The position numbers and the translations under genes were made by a program. 64,000 bases of DNA from Epichloe hybrida (Eukaryota; Ascomycota; Sordariomycetes; Hypocreales; Clavicipitaceae): NCBI GenBank assembly GCA_019022495.1, contig JAFEKR010000013.1, positions 248,001 to 312,000 of the forward strand. The letters are read 5' to 3'. Shown here in pieces: positions 50,011 through 59,321 of this stretch. Numbering within the stretch: the first letter of the stretch is position 1; every line of letters begins with the position of its first letter. A model generated the notes under the pieces. It saw nothing but the letters and a program-made list of their open reading frames with translations. It had not been told where the DNA came from and made no database searches.

Positions 50011-50794
50011 TCAAAAAAGCTGGGGATCATGGAAATGTTCGTTCCACCCTCGAGCACAGTCTATCAAAGACTGAGGATCACTTAGATTGGCTAGGTCTGG
50101 GCTGTGGAGGTCAGCCGATGTGCCGTTGTAGCTGCTCAAGTCATAGGCTGTTTCAAAGGCTGAAAAGGCCGGAGAGTGTGCGAGACTGCCGGTGTCCGTA
50201 AATAAGTCAGGATTATCGTCCACCATAGACGAGAAGGCATCCGCCGCATCTCTGGCTTGTCGCTTCTCGACAGCAGCTGGACGGACGGAAGTCATGTCGT
50301 CGCTGCATGGTGTGAGGAACCGGGCGTTGAAGTCATCGTTGTATGGGGAAGCGAGAGAAGCAGGCGAGTACTTGAGTGGCTATATTAGCGGGCTTGACGA
50401 CTGACGAGATCAAATAGATGCACATACCTGAGCAAGTGATGATGGGCTCACGCCAGATTCCGACTTGATGATGGCATCCCTCTTGGAGGAGCCATCTCTC
50501 TTTGATGACTTGGACACGCGGTCCGTTTCGCTATGGCGAGACCGCTTCTGGGGCTCGTGGCCTGTAACAGTAGCTCGGAAGCGCGAGTATCTCATTCTTG
50601 CAGCATGTCCGTTCGTAATGGGCTGCAGCAAGACGGGATCTTGGGCGACTTGATTCCAGTCAATCTTTGACGATTGTCAGCGCACAGCAGTAACACAAGG
50701 AGGGATCTCAGGGCCGACTAACATCCTTGAGATTCTTTTGCTTCAAAATGGCGAAAAGGAAGCGGGCCATGGCGTTATCGCTGTTGGGAGACAT
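50011..50794 (-). CDS. Myb-like array member 5
   Basis: Function unknown; 225 residues. Exons 50794-50723, 50664-50428 and 50379-50011, all in phase 0. Donors are GTTAGT and GTATGT; acceptors are AAG and TAG. The module is MSPNSDNAMARFLFAILKQ, IDWNQVAQDP and HAARMRYSRFRATV. Its loop between helices is longer than in other members. The first intron splits the module just before IDW. A basic, Ser-rich region follows (KRSRHS, SKSSKRDGSSKRD), a probable nuclear signal. The C-terminal 120 residues are Ser/Asp-rich with aromatic residues, like an activation domain, and lack the acidic Glu runs of members 2-4. It is the last of the leftward set. Confidence 0.77.
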
Positions 50795-53313
50795 GGTCGT
50801 AGAGTGTTGGAGGATGCGCGAGAGCTGCAACGGACGGGGATAGAGAGAGAGGCAGGCTTTTGAGTGAGAGGACAAGACAGATATATAGCCAGCAGGTGAC
50901 GCCGGCGAGTCGACGTGAATGTTGAGCGTTGTGCAGGACTTCGGGCAGCAGATGGAGTTGGAGGGCGACTAGGCGGGTGTGTAAGGGCATGAAAGCTTCA
51001 AGCGGCCGAGACAGGTGTTGGGAGAGCTGACAGAAATGAGGCGAGATAGGTGAGGTATGGGCCGGGAGATGATGTTGAAGAAGGAAGTTTTCAAACTTTC
51101 ACGAGGGTGGCATACTGGGAAGAGGTGGAGATGGTGGCCTCGGGGGATTTGCTCGCATTTAAAAAGGCACCAATCTCGACAAGTTGGTAGTAGTAGCTGG
51201 GAGGGGGGGGGGTGGGCGGATGCAAGGATCCAGGAACCGACGCAGAGAACCGACGCAGATACCACCGACTGACTGCCATGACGCCGGCATCCAGCGTGCA
51301 ATCCTTTGGCATGGTTGCCTGGTGCTACCGCCATTCGGGGCGGTCCAGTCATGGAGATGTGGGTGGTGATGATGGAGATGCTTGATGGACCAGCAGAGGA
51401 CGCCCAGTAACAAGCAGCGCGTTAAGTGCATGCAGTGCGTTAAGTGCATGCAGTAGCGCCCCCGCTTCGCTAAGAGCCAAATGGGCTCCACCAAAGACTC
51501 TCAAGCTCGCTTCAGATCCTGGTTCGCCACCGCCAAACCGCCTGAGCGAAAGACACGACGAAGTCAGCTCGACAACTTTATTCCTCGTCTCCCAAAAAAA
51601 AAAAAAAAAAAAAAGAGTCAAGTTCCAGCCAGTGCGATGTGAGTCTTTGAGCGCAGGTTCGAGCTGTGTACTTTGCTTCGAAAGTGCCCATGTTCTCAGC
51701 TGCTCCAGCAACAGGCAGCACCCCTTGTTTTCGTCCAGTGACATCTCATCCATTCGACGACATATAAAATTCTCGGCCAAAAGGCGAATCGCATGTCGCA
51801 ATTGATGGAGAAGAAAGCAGTGGCAGGGATCGATTGTACTGAAACCCGTGTGACTCATCGATGAGAACCAAAGAGAGAGCAAAAGGAAAGAAAAAGAACC
51901 AAGGGGGGGGGCGTTTGCGATGGCGTTGCAGAGTTCCATTCCATCAGCCCCGGCCAGACCCCATCATGATGCGCTGCGCTATTAAGCCTGGCACATCCAA
52001 TTTAACCGAAGCTCTCTGTGAGCAGAGATGCGTCTCGAGTCCGTTCTTCTAGCGAAAGGGCAGTATCTATATCAGCTACAGCGAATGCTCAGACAGCGCT
52101 TTCGAGTTCGTTTTGTCGGTCAAGATTTCAGTTGTCCCAGCGTGAGCCCAATTGACCAAGTGTTCGTAAGCACAAGCCGCAACGGAGATGACCTTTGTGG
52201 TCACCGACGTACTGAAACTTTTTTTTTGTCTTTCGGCGAACCGATTCCTCGTTTGCCCAAGGGATGCCAGATGCACCAATGGCCCCAGCGGAACCCCCCA
52301 TCGCACACCATGGCTGAGGCACGGCGTCATGTTCAAAAAAGAGGGGCTGACGCAGCAATCATCATGGTGTTGGATGTAAAGCGAAATTTTGTATCTCGGC
52401 ACCCAGAAACACGAAAGAGTCTGGAAAAACTCGGTAACAGATGACTTGCTTACTTAAAAGCCATTTAAAGGCATTTAGAGAGTCTCCATGGTGCTGCAGT
52501 GGCTATAATCTCAATCACGGTCGGGGAGGGGGATGGGGTGAAGTGGTTGGGGGACGCGACGGGCGCGAACTTTTGCGGGGCACTGTGTGACCGAGTTTTC
52601 GCCAGGTCGCCACGAACTCACGTGAGCGCTCTGGAGGGGTACTTTGGTACTTGCAGCTTGTTCCCACGCGGAGCTTCATCCGTTGCTATGATGTTGGTGG
52701 CAAGACTAGTCATGCAATTTCACGACGGAGGGATTCAACCAAAAGCGACGGAAAGCAGAAATAAAAAAACACCAGGTACAAATGATGTAGTTGATATTTG
52801 AAAACGACTCCAGGTGTAGGCATGTCCACGTCACTCGCGATCCGACCCAGTGTGGATCGGGTAAACGCCGCGTCAACACCGGCTAAGTCCCAGCATCGCC
52901 AATTCCAACAGGTACATGTCCATCGAGTTACGCAAGAAAAAAATCGCGAAAAGTCCTGGAAACTCCTCGTCTCCAGTCACCCGCTGGTCATTTACACTTT
53001 TTGCGTATCAAGATCGTCATCATCTGTCATCATCTGTCCACCAACGCGCCTTTGCTGCCAGTCATGATGAACATCAGCTTCGGAACAATGGATGTTCCGT
53101 GTCACTCCTCCGGTCGGCTCGCACGAGCCATCCAAAGTGTCTTCAAACCTTCTCGACCCCGTGGACCACACTATCAATTTTCTCATTGATCTAGCCGCGC
53201 TCCTAACACGGCCTATCCGCACCGCGGCGTCGAGACCACCATCGATACCGATATCGACTCACACGCAGACGAAAAACGTGTCCAACCCCCGCTCTCACTT
53301 GGTGGCTTTCGCA
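50795..53313. other. 2.5-kb gap between the two arms of the array
   Basis: Separates the leftward genes (members 1-5) from the rightward ones (6-10). No exon resembling the module or any known protein was found on either strand. It contains an exact 18-bp duplication (51419-51454), an A-run at 51595-51614, and probably promoters for members 5 and 6. The open frame at 51349-51939 (minus) has no recognisable features. Confidence 0.5.
51419..51454. repeat. 18-bp direct repeat, two copies
   Basis: GCGTTAAGTGCATGCAGT occurs twice in tandem without mismatch. Each unit contains the palindrome TGCATGCA. Confidence 0.85.
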
Positions 53314-54466
53314 ATGAACAACAAGAATTGGAATGACCGCGCAGACAAGGATTTGTTCTTCACAATCCTGTCGGTTAAGAACATTGGCATTGTTAGCGGT
53401 GGAGAATGGACCACCATCGGGAACCACATGCGAAGTATGGGCTATGGGTTCACTAATGAGGGATGTCGGTATGTCATTTGAGCGTGACTTGTCACTTGTG
53501 ATGAATAATTCTCGTACGAATGGTTCGTCTTGCCTTGTTTTCATCCAACGCGACCGTGCCATGTAGTATCGTCATCGTGCTCCGTTCATAAATCGCTTCA
53601 CATGTCTTCGGCGTCAAATGAGCATGACGTGTTTTCTCCCCGCGAAAAGAAAAGAAAAAAAATGTTTCATGCATTGTGGATCCGCAGTTGACGATAGGTC
53701 TTGTTGTAGGCAGCATTTCCAGGGCCTGCGAAGAGCTCAGAACAAAACCGAGGCAAGCGGCCCTGTTGTTGGAAATGGTCGATACTCTGACCCAACGTTG
53801 AACCCCATCACCCGCAGACCTGGCCCAGGCAGAGGTCGGCCGAAAAAGAAGCAGATGGCTCCCGAAGGAGAAGATGGACAAACCAGCGTAGACGACTCCA
53901 GCCGACTCTCTACGCCGGGAACCATACAGTCGGGTCCTACACCCGAGCAACAGGTTCAGCAACAGTTTCAGCAACAGTTTCAGCAACAGTTTCAGCAACA
54001 GGCTCAGCAACAGGCTCAGCAACAGGCTCAGCAACAGGCTCAGCAACAGTTTCAGCAACAGGCTCAGCAACAGGCTCAGCAACAGGTTCAGCAACAGGTT
54101 CAGCAACAGGCTCAGCAACAGGCTCAGCAACAGGCTCAGCAACAGGCGCAGGAAGAGGCGCAGGAAGAGGCCAAGCTAGAGAGAGCGGCATCACCATCTC
54201 AGGAGCAGCCTCCGATGCACATCGCAGTAGCTAGCGCCGATGCTATTGACGCGGCATCAATCAAAGTTGACCAGGCCGAGGAGGAGGCCGCGGACGCCGA
54301 TGAAGCGGATGACGACGAGCCCCCTATTAAGAGGCAACGGATGGATGGTTCTCAGGAGCCTGTACTACCAGCGGCGCTCGACGACGAGGCAGTGCTGGCG
54401 TTGGCGGCGCATAATGGCGCGTCGGGGTCAGACTACCAGGAGGAGTATGTGCCGCGGCTGTCGTAA
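53314..54466 (+). CDS. Myb-like array member 6 with AT-hook and polyglutamine tract
   Basis: Function unknown; 303 residues. Exons 53314-53468 and 53710-54466. The intron has GTATGT and TAG, is phase 2, and falls before QHFQGLRRAQ. The module reads WNDRADKDLFFTILSV, EWTTIGNHMRSMGYGFTNEGCR, then QHFQGLRR. An AT-hook follows (GRGRP, residues 92-96, then KKK), then a Ser/Thr/Pro segment. Residues 132-199 are exactly 17 copies of a four-residue unit QQxQ (x = Val, Phe or Ala). The C-terminus is acidic with a basic KRQR patch. This is the only member with a clear DNA-binding accessory motif, which supports a nuclear DNA-binding role. The glutamine tract suggests self-association or activation (inference). 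The repeat is also open on the other strand, which is judged a shadow. Confidence 0.82.
53948..54151 (+). repeat. 12-bp coding repeat, 17 units (polyglutamine)
   Basis: Seventeen 12-base units of the form CAA CAG NNN CAG, where NNN is GTT, TTT or GCT (GCG in the last). They encode (QQxQ)17 in array member 6. Near-identity of units indicates recent expansion by slippage or unequal exchange, so length may vary between strains. Confidence 0.95.
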
Positions 54467-54999
54467 CTTGCAAGCTTCTCGTGCTGACATTATCGGTAGT
54501 TTTGGTTATGGCGACGCATAGCGAGGCGCTGCAGTGCAGGTTGGAAGCGCAGCTTTTTCGGTTGACTCGATATCGCGTAATGTGTATGGCTTGACTGGGA
54601 CGCCGGAGTTGCGGGAATGAGATTGCCCACGGGTTTTTCTGCCACAAACATTGTATAGTAGGGTCTGTATAATGTGTCACGGAATGATGCAGGGTTGGTT
54701 ACGGCGTGGTGCTTGAACGGCGGGACGGGGGCATGGGCAGCTGCTGTTGGTGCAAAAGTTCAACCAACAGGTCGGATGACAGCTGGCTGCGCGTGTTGGC
54801 AAACACCATCCCGGATGGTTTTGTTTTGGTACTTTGTTCTGGTACTCTGCCCAGCCTTGGCCGTCCACTTGTTCCTCTCCATCTGCATTACATCTCCATC
54901 TAGCCTCATCTCCATCTTCTTGACTACAACCCCGTTCATTCAGAGTACTTTGAAATCCAACCACCGTTGCCGGTCAAGCCAGCTCAACTCAGCACTGCA
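54467..54999. other. Intergenic between array members 6 and 7
   Basis: No gene is seen. 3' region of member 6 and a pyrimidine-rich stretch before the ATG of unit 7 (about 54860-54930). Confidence 0.5.
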
Positions 55000-55178
55000 A
55001 TGGCAACGGCAACCAAGGGCAAAACTGGCGCTTGGGGCAACCCAGTGTTTCTACATGATCTCGTCATGTGCTTTTACGCAGCGGGGACAGAAGCCGGAGT
55101 CATGACGGCCGAAGTTCGCAAGGACATTGAGGTTCAGATGAAGACAAGGAACCACCAGATCACCTGGGATGGAATACG
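55000..55178 (+). CDS. Myb-like array unit 7: orphan or alternative first exon
   Basis: A start codon and 59 codons encode MATATKGKTGAWGNPVFLHDLVMCFYAA...ITWDGIR, which matches the first two helices of the array module. The exon ends CG|GTAAAG, a phase-2 donor at the same place as in members 6, 9 and 10 (codon for Arg interrupted). No second exon with a QHxxxLRR helix or basic tail was found between here and the next unit. It may splice to the exon at 56159 (981-bp intron), or be a decayed copy. The donor is weaker than usual. An acceptor at about 55225 would continue the frame but gives sequence unlike the family. Confidence 0.55.
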
Positions 55179-55549
55179 GTAAAGCTTCTACGCCTTTTCC
55201 TCTTCTGTCGTCCCCATGAGTTCAGTGGCAACTCTGTCCCCGAGAGCCGAGAGGCCTGGTTGAATCGCTACCAAGCATGTCCCTCGCTCACATTGCTCGC
55301 CTCGTCGAAACGTTTCCCTCATGATTCCCCAACAACTTTTTCACACTTGCCCCGAACCCCCATCTATACTTTTCACAACTTGTCATCTCACAAGCCACTC
55401 ATTCGTTTCTCCGATCCTTTCAACAACACTCTCCACGCACTCACTCTCTACACCCCATTCAGTCTTCAACATCGCACTCATTCCTCATCCGTCCCAAACC
55501 AGCTCCTTGTTCCACAGCCATCTCTCCCTATTACCATTATCCTGCAGAG
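55179..55549. other. Between units 7 and 8
   Basis: No exon resembling the array's second exon is seen. The sequence is C/T-rich and C/A-rich, like a promoter or leader. If unit 7 splices to 56159 this is intron. Confidence 0.5.
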
Positions 55550-55701
55550 ATGGGTCGCCAAGTCATGAGATGGGACGAGAAAGTCCATCAGGACATTCTC
55601 CTCGCCATCTTCCAGCACGTCAAGTTCACTTCTGATCAGATGGGACCCATCATGTCCGATCTGACGGGCATTGGGTACACGTTTAGCGAGAGCGCGCTTC
55701 G
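55550..55701 (+). CDS. Myb-like array unit 8: orphan or alternative first exon
   Basis: Fifty codons and two bases beginning MGRQVMRWDEKVHQDILLA and ending IGYTFSESALR at CG|GTAACT, again a phase-2 donor in the Arg codon. Trp, the LLAI helix and the GYTF turn match the module of members 6, 9 and 10 closely, so the exon looks under selection. Only 211 bases separate it from the ATG of member 9, all pyrimidine-rich and without a QHxxxLRR exon. Splicing to the exon at 56159 (457-bp intron) would complete the module in frame; otherwise it is a truncated copy. Confidence 0.6.
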
Positions 55702-55912
55702 GTAACTCACTTTCTTCTCAATTTCACTTTTTTTCCTTTCACCCTCCCCCTCCCCCCCAAAACATGCACTCACCTTTTCTCTCATCTCTCTTCCTTTTTC
55801 TCCATTCCATTCCATCCTCATTCTCATTCCCAAGTCCTCTCAAACAAGACTTGCCATTCCTTCTTTCGCAACGGATCCCATCCCATCCATCACCAGTTCC
55901 TCCTCGAGCATC

Positions 55913-56490
55913 ATGTCCACCCACAAATGGGACGACAGCTCACATGTCGGACTCCTCCTGGCTCTACTTGATGCGCTCAAGCCCACCAAGGACGTCATCG
56001 TCGCGGCGACAGAGCACATGAAAGCCCAGGGGTTCCAAACCACTTTCCACGGCGTCAAGTACATCATCACCGTTCCAAATCCCCTTCCCCCTTTCCATAT
56101 CAAGTCAAGATCTTTAAGAAAAAAAAAAAGAAAAACCCCGCTAACGCTCTTCTTCCAGCCAGCACATACAGAAACTTCGCCGCGAGCAGGGCTCTCCCGA
56201 AAAAGCAGCGGCCAAGAACGGCGACGACACGCCCGAGCCCGCCACACCAACCAAGGCCACTCCCCGCAAGCGCAAAACTCCAACGACGAAGAAAGCCAAG
56301 TCGGCTGCCACCATGGAGCGGTCCGACGACGAGGGAGACGATCTCCCCATCAAAAACGAGGCCGAGGAACCTCTCACGCCCAAACGCGCCAAGAAGGCCA
56401 AAATCGAGTAAGTCCCCCCCCCCCCCTGGTTCGCGCTCAGCTGTGCCAATCTCCCTCATCGCTCACCATGTCAGGCACGACGGCCCTTGA
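55913..56490 (+). CDS. Myb-like array member 9 (owner of the shared second exon)
   Basis: Function unknown; 136 residues. Exons 55913-56058, 56159-56407 and 56475-56490. The first intron (GTACAT donor, CTAAC branch, CAG) is phase 2 before QHIQKLRREQG. The last intron uses a strong GTAAGT whose TAA would act as a stop if retained, giving a protein that ends four residues earlier. The module reads WDDSSHVGLLLALLDAL, DVIVAATEHMKAQGFQTTFHGV, then the QHIQKLRRE helix. The tail is basic with Thr-Pro repeats (ATPTKATPRKRKTPTTKKAK), then acidic (ERSDDEGDD), then basic again (PKRAKKAK). The second exon may also serve units 7 and 8 upstream. Confidence 0.78.
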
Positions 56491-56967
56491 ACCGCAGATA
56501 CAGCCATGAATATCGCTCACTATCAAACATGACTTGCCTTGGCTTGGGGGGGGAGGGGGATTTTGCACGCTGCTAGACGGAAACAAGGGTAAATAGGAAA
56601 AGGCAGACTAGAATACAAATCAACACTATGCTCCACTATGCCTCACCTCACCTCACCTCACTACTCTGCATCTCATCTCATTGTGAATGCCATTCCCAGC
56701 TCAGTGCTCCCCAGGCCCTCCCTTCACTGACAAGCCCAAGTAAATGTCTCAATCAAGAACCGCTTCTTCAGCCTGCAAGCCCAAGTAAATATCTCATTCA
56801 AGAACCGCTTCTTCCTGCAACCCCAGTTCACCACTTCCATCTCTCACTTCCACACCACTTCCACCTCACCTCATGCACCCACACGACTTCACCCATTTCG
56901 ACAAGCATAATAAATACCCCCTCCACCCAACCTCATTCACAACACGCACGTCGCGCATCTCACCACC
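56491..56967. other. Intergenic between array members 9 and 10
   Basis: No gene is seen. CT/CA-rich promoter-like sequence with CCTCA repeats and a duplicated AAGCCCAAGTAAAT segment (about 56735-56790). Confidence 0.5.
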
Positions 56968-57360
56968 ATGCCCGTCTCCAAGAAATGGGACACGGCCGCA
57001 GAACTCGACCTCTGCATGGCCGTCATCATCACCGGCGGCTCCTCAACCAGCTACAAATGGCCCGAAATCCACGCCATCATGCATCAGCTCGGACACACCT
57101 TCACCAAGGATGCCATCTCGTACGTCGCCCATCTCGCTTGAAATGACTCGACGCACTAACCTGTGCGCAGACAGCACTTCACCAAGGCGATTCTAAGGGG
57201 TTTCAGGGCCCGTCATGGTCTCGGGACCGGCAAGTTGGCCGACACGGTGCCTGTCGCCGGGAAGAGGAAGGCTGCCAACGAGGACGAGGCGTCTCCTGTT
57301 AAGAAGCAGAAATCTACGGTACGTCCCATCTACACTGCGGGTGAGCAGACCTTGGTCTAA
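56968..57360 (+). CDS. Myb-like array member 10
   Basis: Function unknown. Exons 56968-57119 and 57171-57360 give 113 residues. The 51-bp intron has GTACGT, a CTAAC branch and CAG, is phase 2, and precedes QHFTKAILRGFRARHG. The module reads KKWDTAAELDLCMAVI, KWPEIHAIMHQLGHTFTKDAIS. The tail is short, with GKRKAANEDEASPVKKQK, a bipartite-like basic nuclear signal. The end is uncertain: a consensus donor GTACGT at about 57320, a CTAAC at about 57358 and an AAG acceptor about 25 bases later would splice out the stop and extend the protein. It is the last member of the rightward set; UFD1 follows, convergent. Confidence 0.78.
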
Positions 57361-57652
57361 CGGCTTCAAAAAGGAGTGAATCAAGGAGACTCCGGTCTTG
57401 GACTGCTTTCGTCTTTGGCGGCACCATCGGGATGCCGTGATTTCCCGACAATATGGTTTTTGGTGGGCAGCAGTGAATTCGGAAGACAGGCACTGATTAG
57501 ATGCGCCGCGAGCGCCATAAACGTTTCAATAAGAACACACACAAGATATTCCGTTTCTCAGCAAACGCCCTGCCAGGTGCCCTGTCCATCCATTCAGGCC
57601 ATGCCAGATCAAATATCGTGGAACGCCAAAACCCCCGTTCCTTGGTGTGAAT
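57361..57652. other. Convergent 3' region of array member 10 and UFD1
   Basis: No gene is seen apart from a possible third exon of member 10. Confidence 0.5.
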
Positions 57653-58910
57653 CTACCCTGAGGGACGTCCGTCCAGCCTATGGCCCTCGCTGGGCGCCTT
57701 CTTCTCGGCCGCTTTTGACTTTTTATTCGCCTCGCCCTTCCGCTTGACAGTGCCCCGGAGGCTCTGGCCCTGCCCAGCAAAGTGCTGTGGCTTGGGCCGC
57801 TGCTTTTCCTGCTCCGTTTCCTCCTTGGTCTTGACAGGTTTGTATTCGTAGCCGAAAAAGAGTTTGTTTGGCGCCAAGCGGAGCGGCGCTGGCGCTCCCG
57901 TTCGGCTCTTGGCAACTGCTGGCTCGACAGGTACGGGTGTTGCGGGCTTTGGTGTTGGGGCCTTGCTCCCCTTTTTGACTAGACGCTGGCCTTCGCCGAG
58001 GAAGTTCGTAGGCGTGCTTGTGACTGATGGTGCGATGGAGCTGAAGCCGATGGCCTGCGCCATGGTGCCTTGGCCGTGGACAACTCCCCCGGCCGGAATA
58101 CCGCTCCTCGTGCCTCCAGGAGTGCTCGTGCCGCTCTTCTTCTCCGGCTCCACGTAGCCGACCGGGGGCGCAAACTCGACAGACACATCCGTTTCAATCA
58201 TGCTGACGCCCATCTTGTCCGTTTCCGGCTTCACATCCAACACGGCAACCTCAAATATCTCGTCGTTGTACTCGAAATTGAATACATCGCCCTTTGTGAG
58301 TGTGGCAAAGTTTCGGAATGCTCTTTCCAGGACGGCCTTTGGGTCACTAATCTCCAAAAAGCTGACCGACTGAGGCTGTAACTTGACCCATTTTGCCAAC
58401 TCGAGCGATGTGGTCCGAATCTGTATCATGTCGCCTACATCCAATCCAAGTGTCTCCATCATCTGCCGGCAGACAAAACGTTAGACAGCTTTTTTTTTCT
58501 AAATCATGGTATGAACGTCGTGACTAACCCATTGGGGAATGTAGGCTCTTCCCTCCTCGGCAATAAACTCCAGGACACCGGCGTGCGAGTGCCTGCCCTT
58601 TTCTCCATTGATCATTTCCATCAGTAGTGGCCACTGTACGTGTAGCTTGGACACCTTGTCCAGTGCCGACGGAGGGAGGATGATTTTGGAGCCATAGTTG
58701 AGCTCTGGCCGTTCCGAGCCCGGGGCCATGACCACAGGATAGCATCGGTAGTACTCGTCGAACCGTTGTATGATCGGCCGCCGGCCTCGAGCCATGTTGT
58801 AGAGATGCTCGGGGTCGGACGGGTCGAACCCGCCTCCAAATCCCGGTTGAAACTAGGAAGCTTGTCAGAAGATGCATTTTCATGGCGGACTGGGGGATCG
58901 GATTTACCAT
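57653..58910 (-). CDS. UFD1: Ubiquitin fusion degradation protein 1
   Basis: With Npl4 it recruits Cdc48/p97 to ubiquitylated proteins for extraction and proteasomal degradation, including ER-associated degradation. Exons 58910-58908 (the ATG alone), 58852-58529 and 58462-57653 give 378 residues. Introns have GTAAAT...TAG and GTTAGT...CAG ends. The N-terminal double-psi barrel (about residues 20-200) shows YYRCYPVVMAPGSERPELNYGSKIILPP, HAGVLEFIAEEGRAYIPQW and FRNFATLTKGDVFNFEYND. The C-terminal half is Gly/Pro/Thr-rich, containing p97- and Npl4-binding segments in other species, and ends in a Lys-rich stretch. It is divergent from the LIN1-like gene, sharing a 410-bp promoter region. Confidence 0.97.
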
Positions 58911-59321
58911 GGTCGCTGTAAGAAGTGGGCGACTGCCGCGCGTGAGTTCAGCTCGATAAGTTACAGGCGGTCAGAATATCACTCGCGGTATCTCTTCAGG
59001 GTGCACGTTGGCAAGGCTCCTTTCGAAGTTTGGAAAGAAATAAGAACTGAGATCTGTTTGTTGGGTTGTGGATGGTGGGATGGTGAAGGCAGCTCTGCGA
59101 ATGACGCAGTTTGGCAGTGCAGTTGTGTGACGTGGAAGTTTGCCAGCTAGCGTCAACTGTGATTCGTTCAAGCCTTCTAGGTTTTGGAGCTCCTGCAACT
59201 TTCTGCAACCCACATCCACGCCGACTGGCGAACTTGTCAACATTTATTACGTTCAATTTTTTCTTATTTTAAAAAAAAAAAAACTTTGATCACCCACAGT
59301 AACAAGCATCTCGTCATCATC
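58911..59321. promoter_or_regulatory. Divergent promoter region, UFD1 / LIN1-like
   Basis: A 411-bp region between two divergent starts. An A-run lies near 59270-59284, and a CACAG acceptor-like site at 59299 could end a leader intron of the LIN1-like gene. No specific factor site is claimed. Confidence 0.45.

Noticed and set aside
53937..54197. Minus-strand AEPV repeat frame opposite the polyglutamine tract
   Set aside because: A 12-bp repeat keeps several frames open; the plus-strand frame has the module, AT-hook and splice sites.
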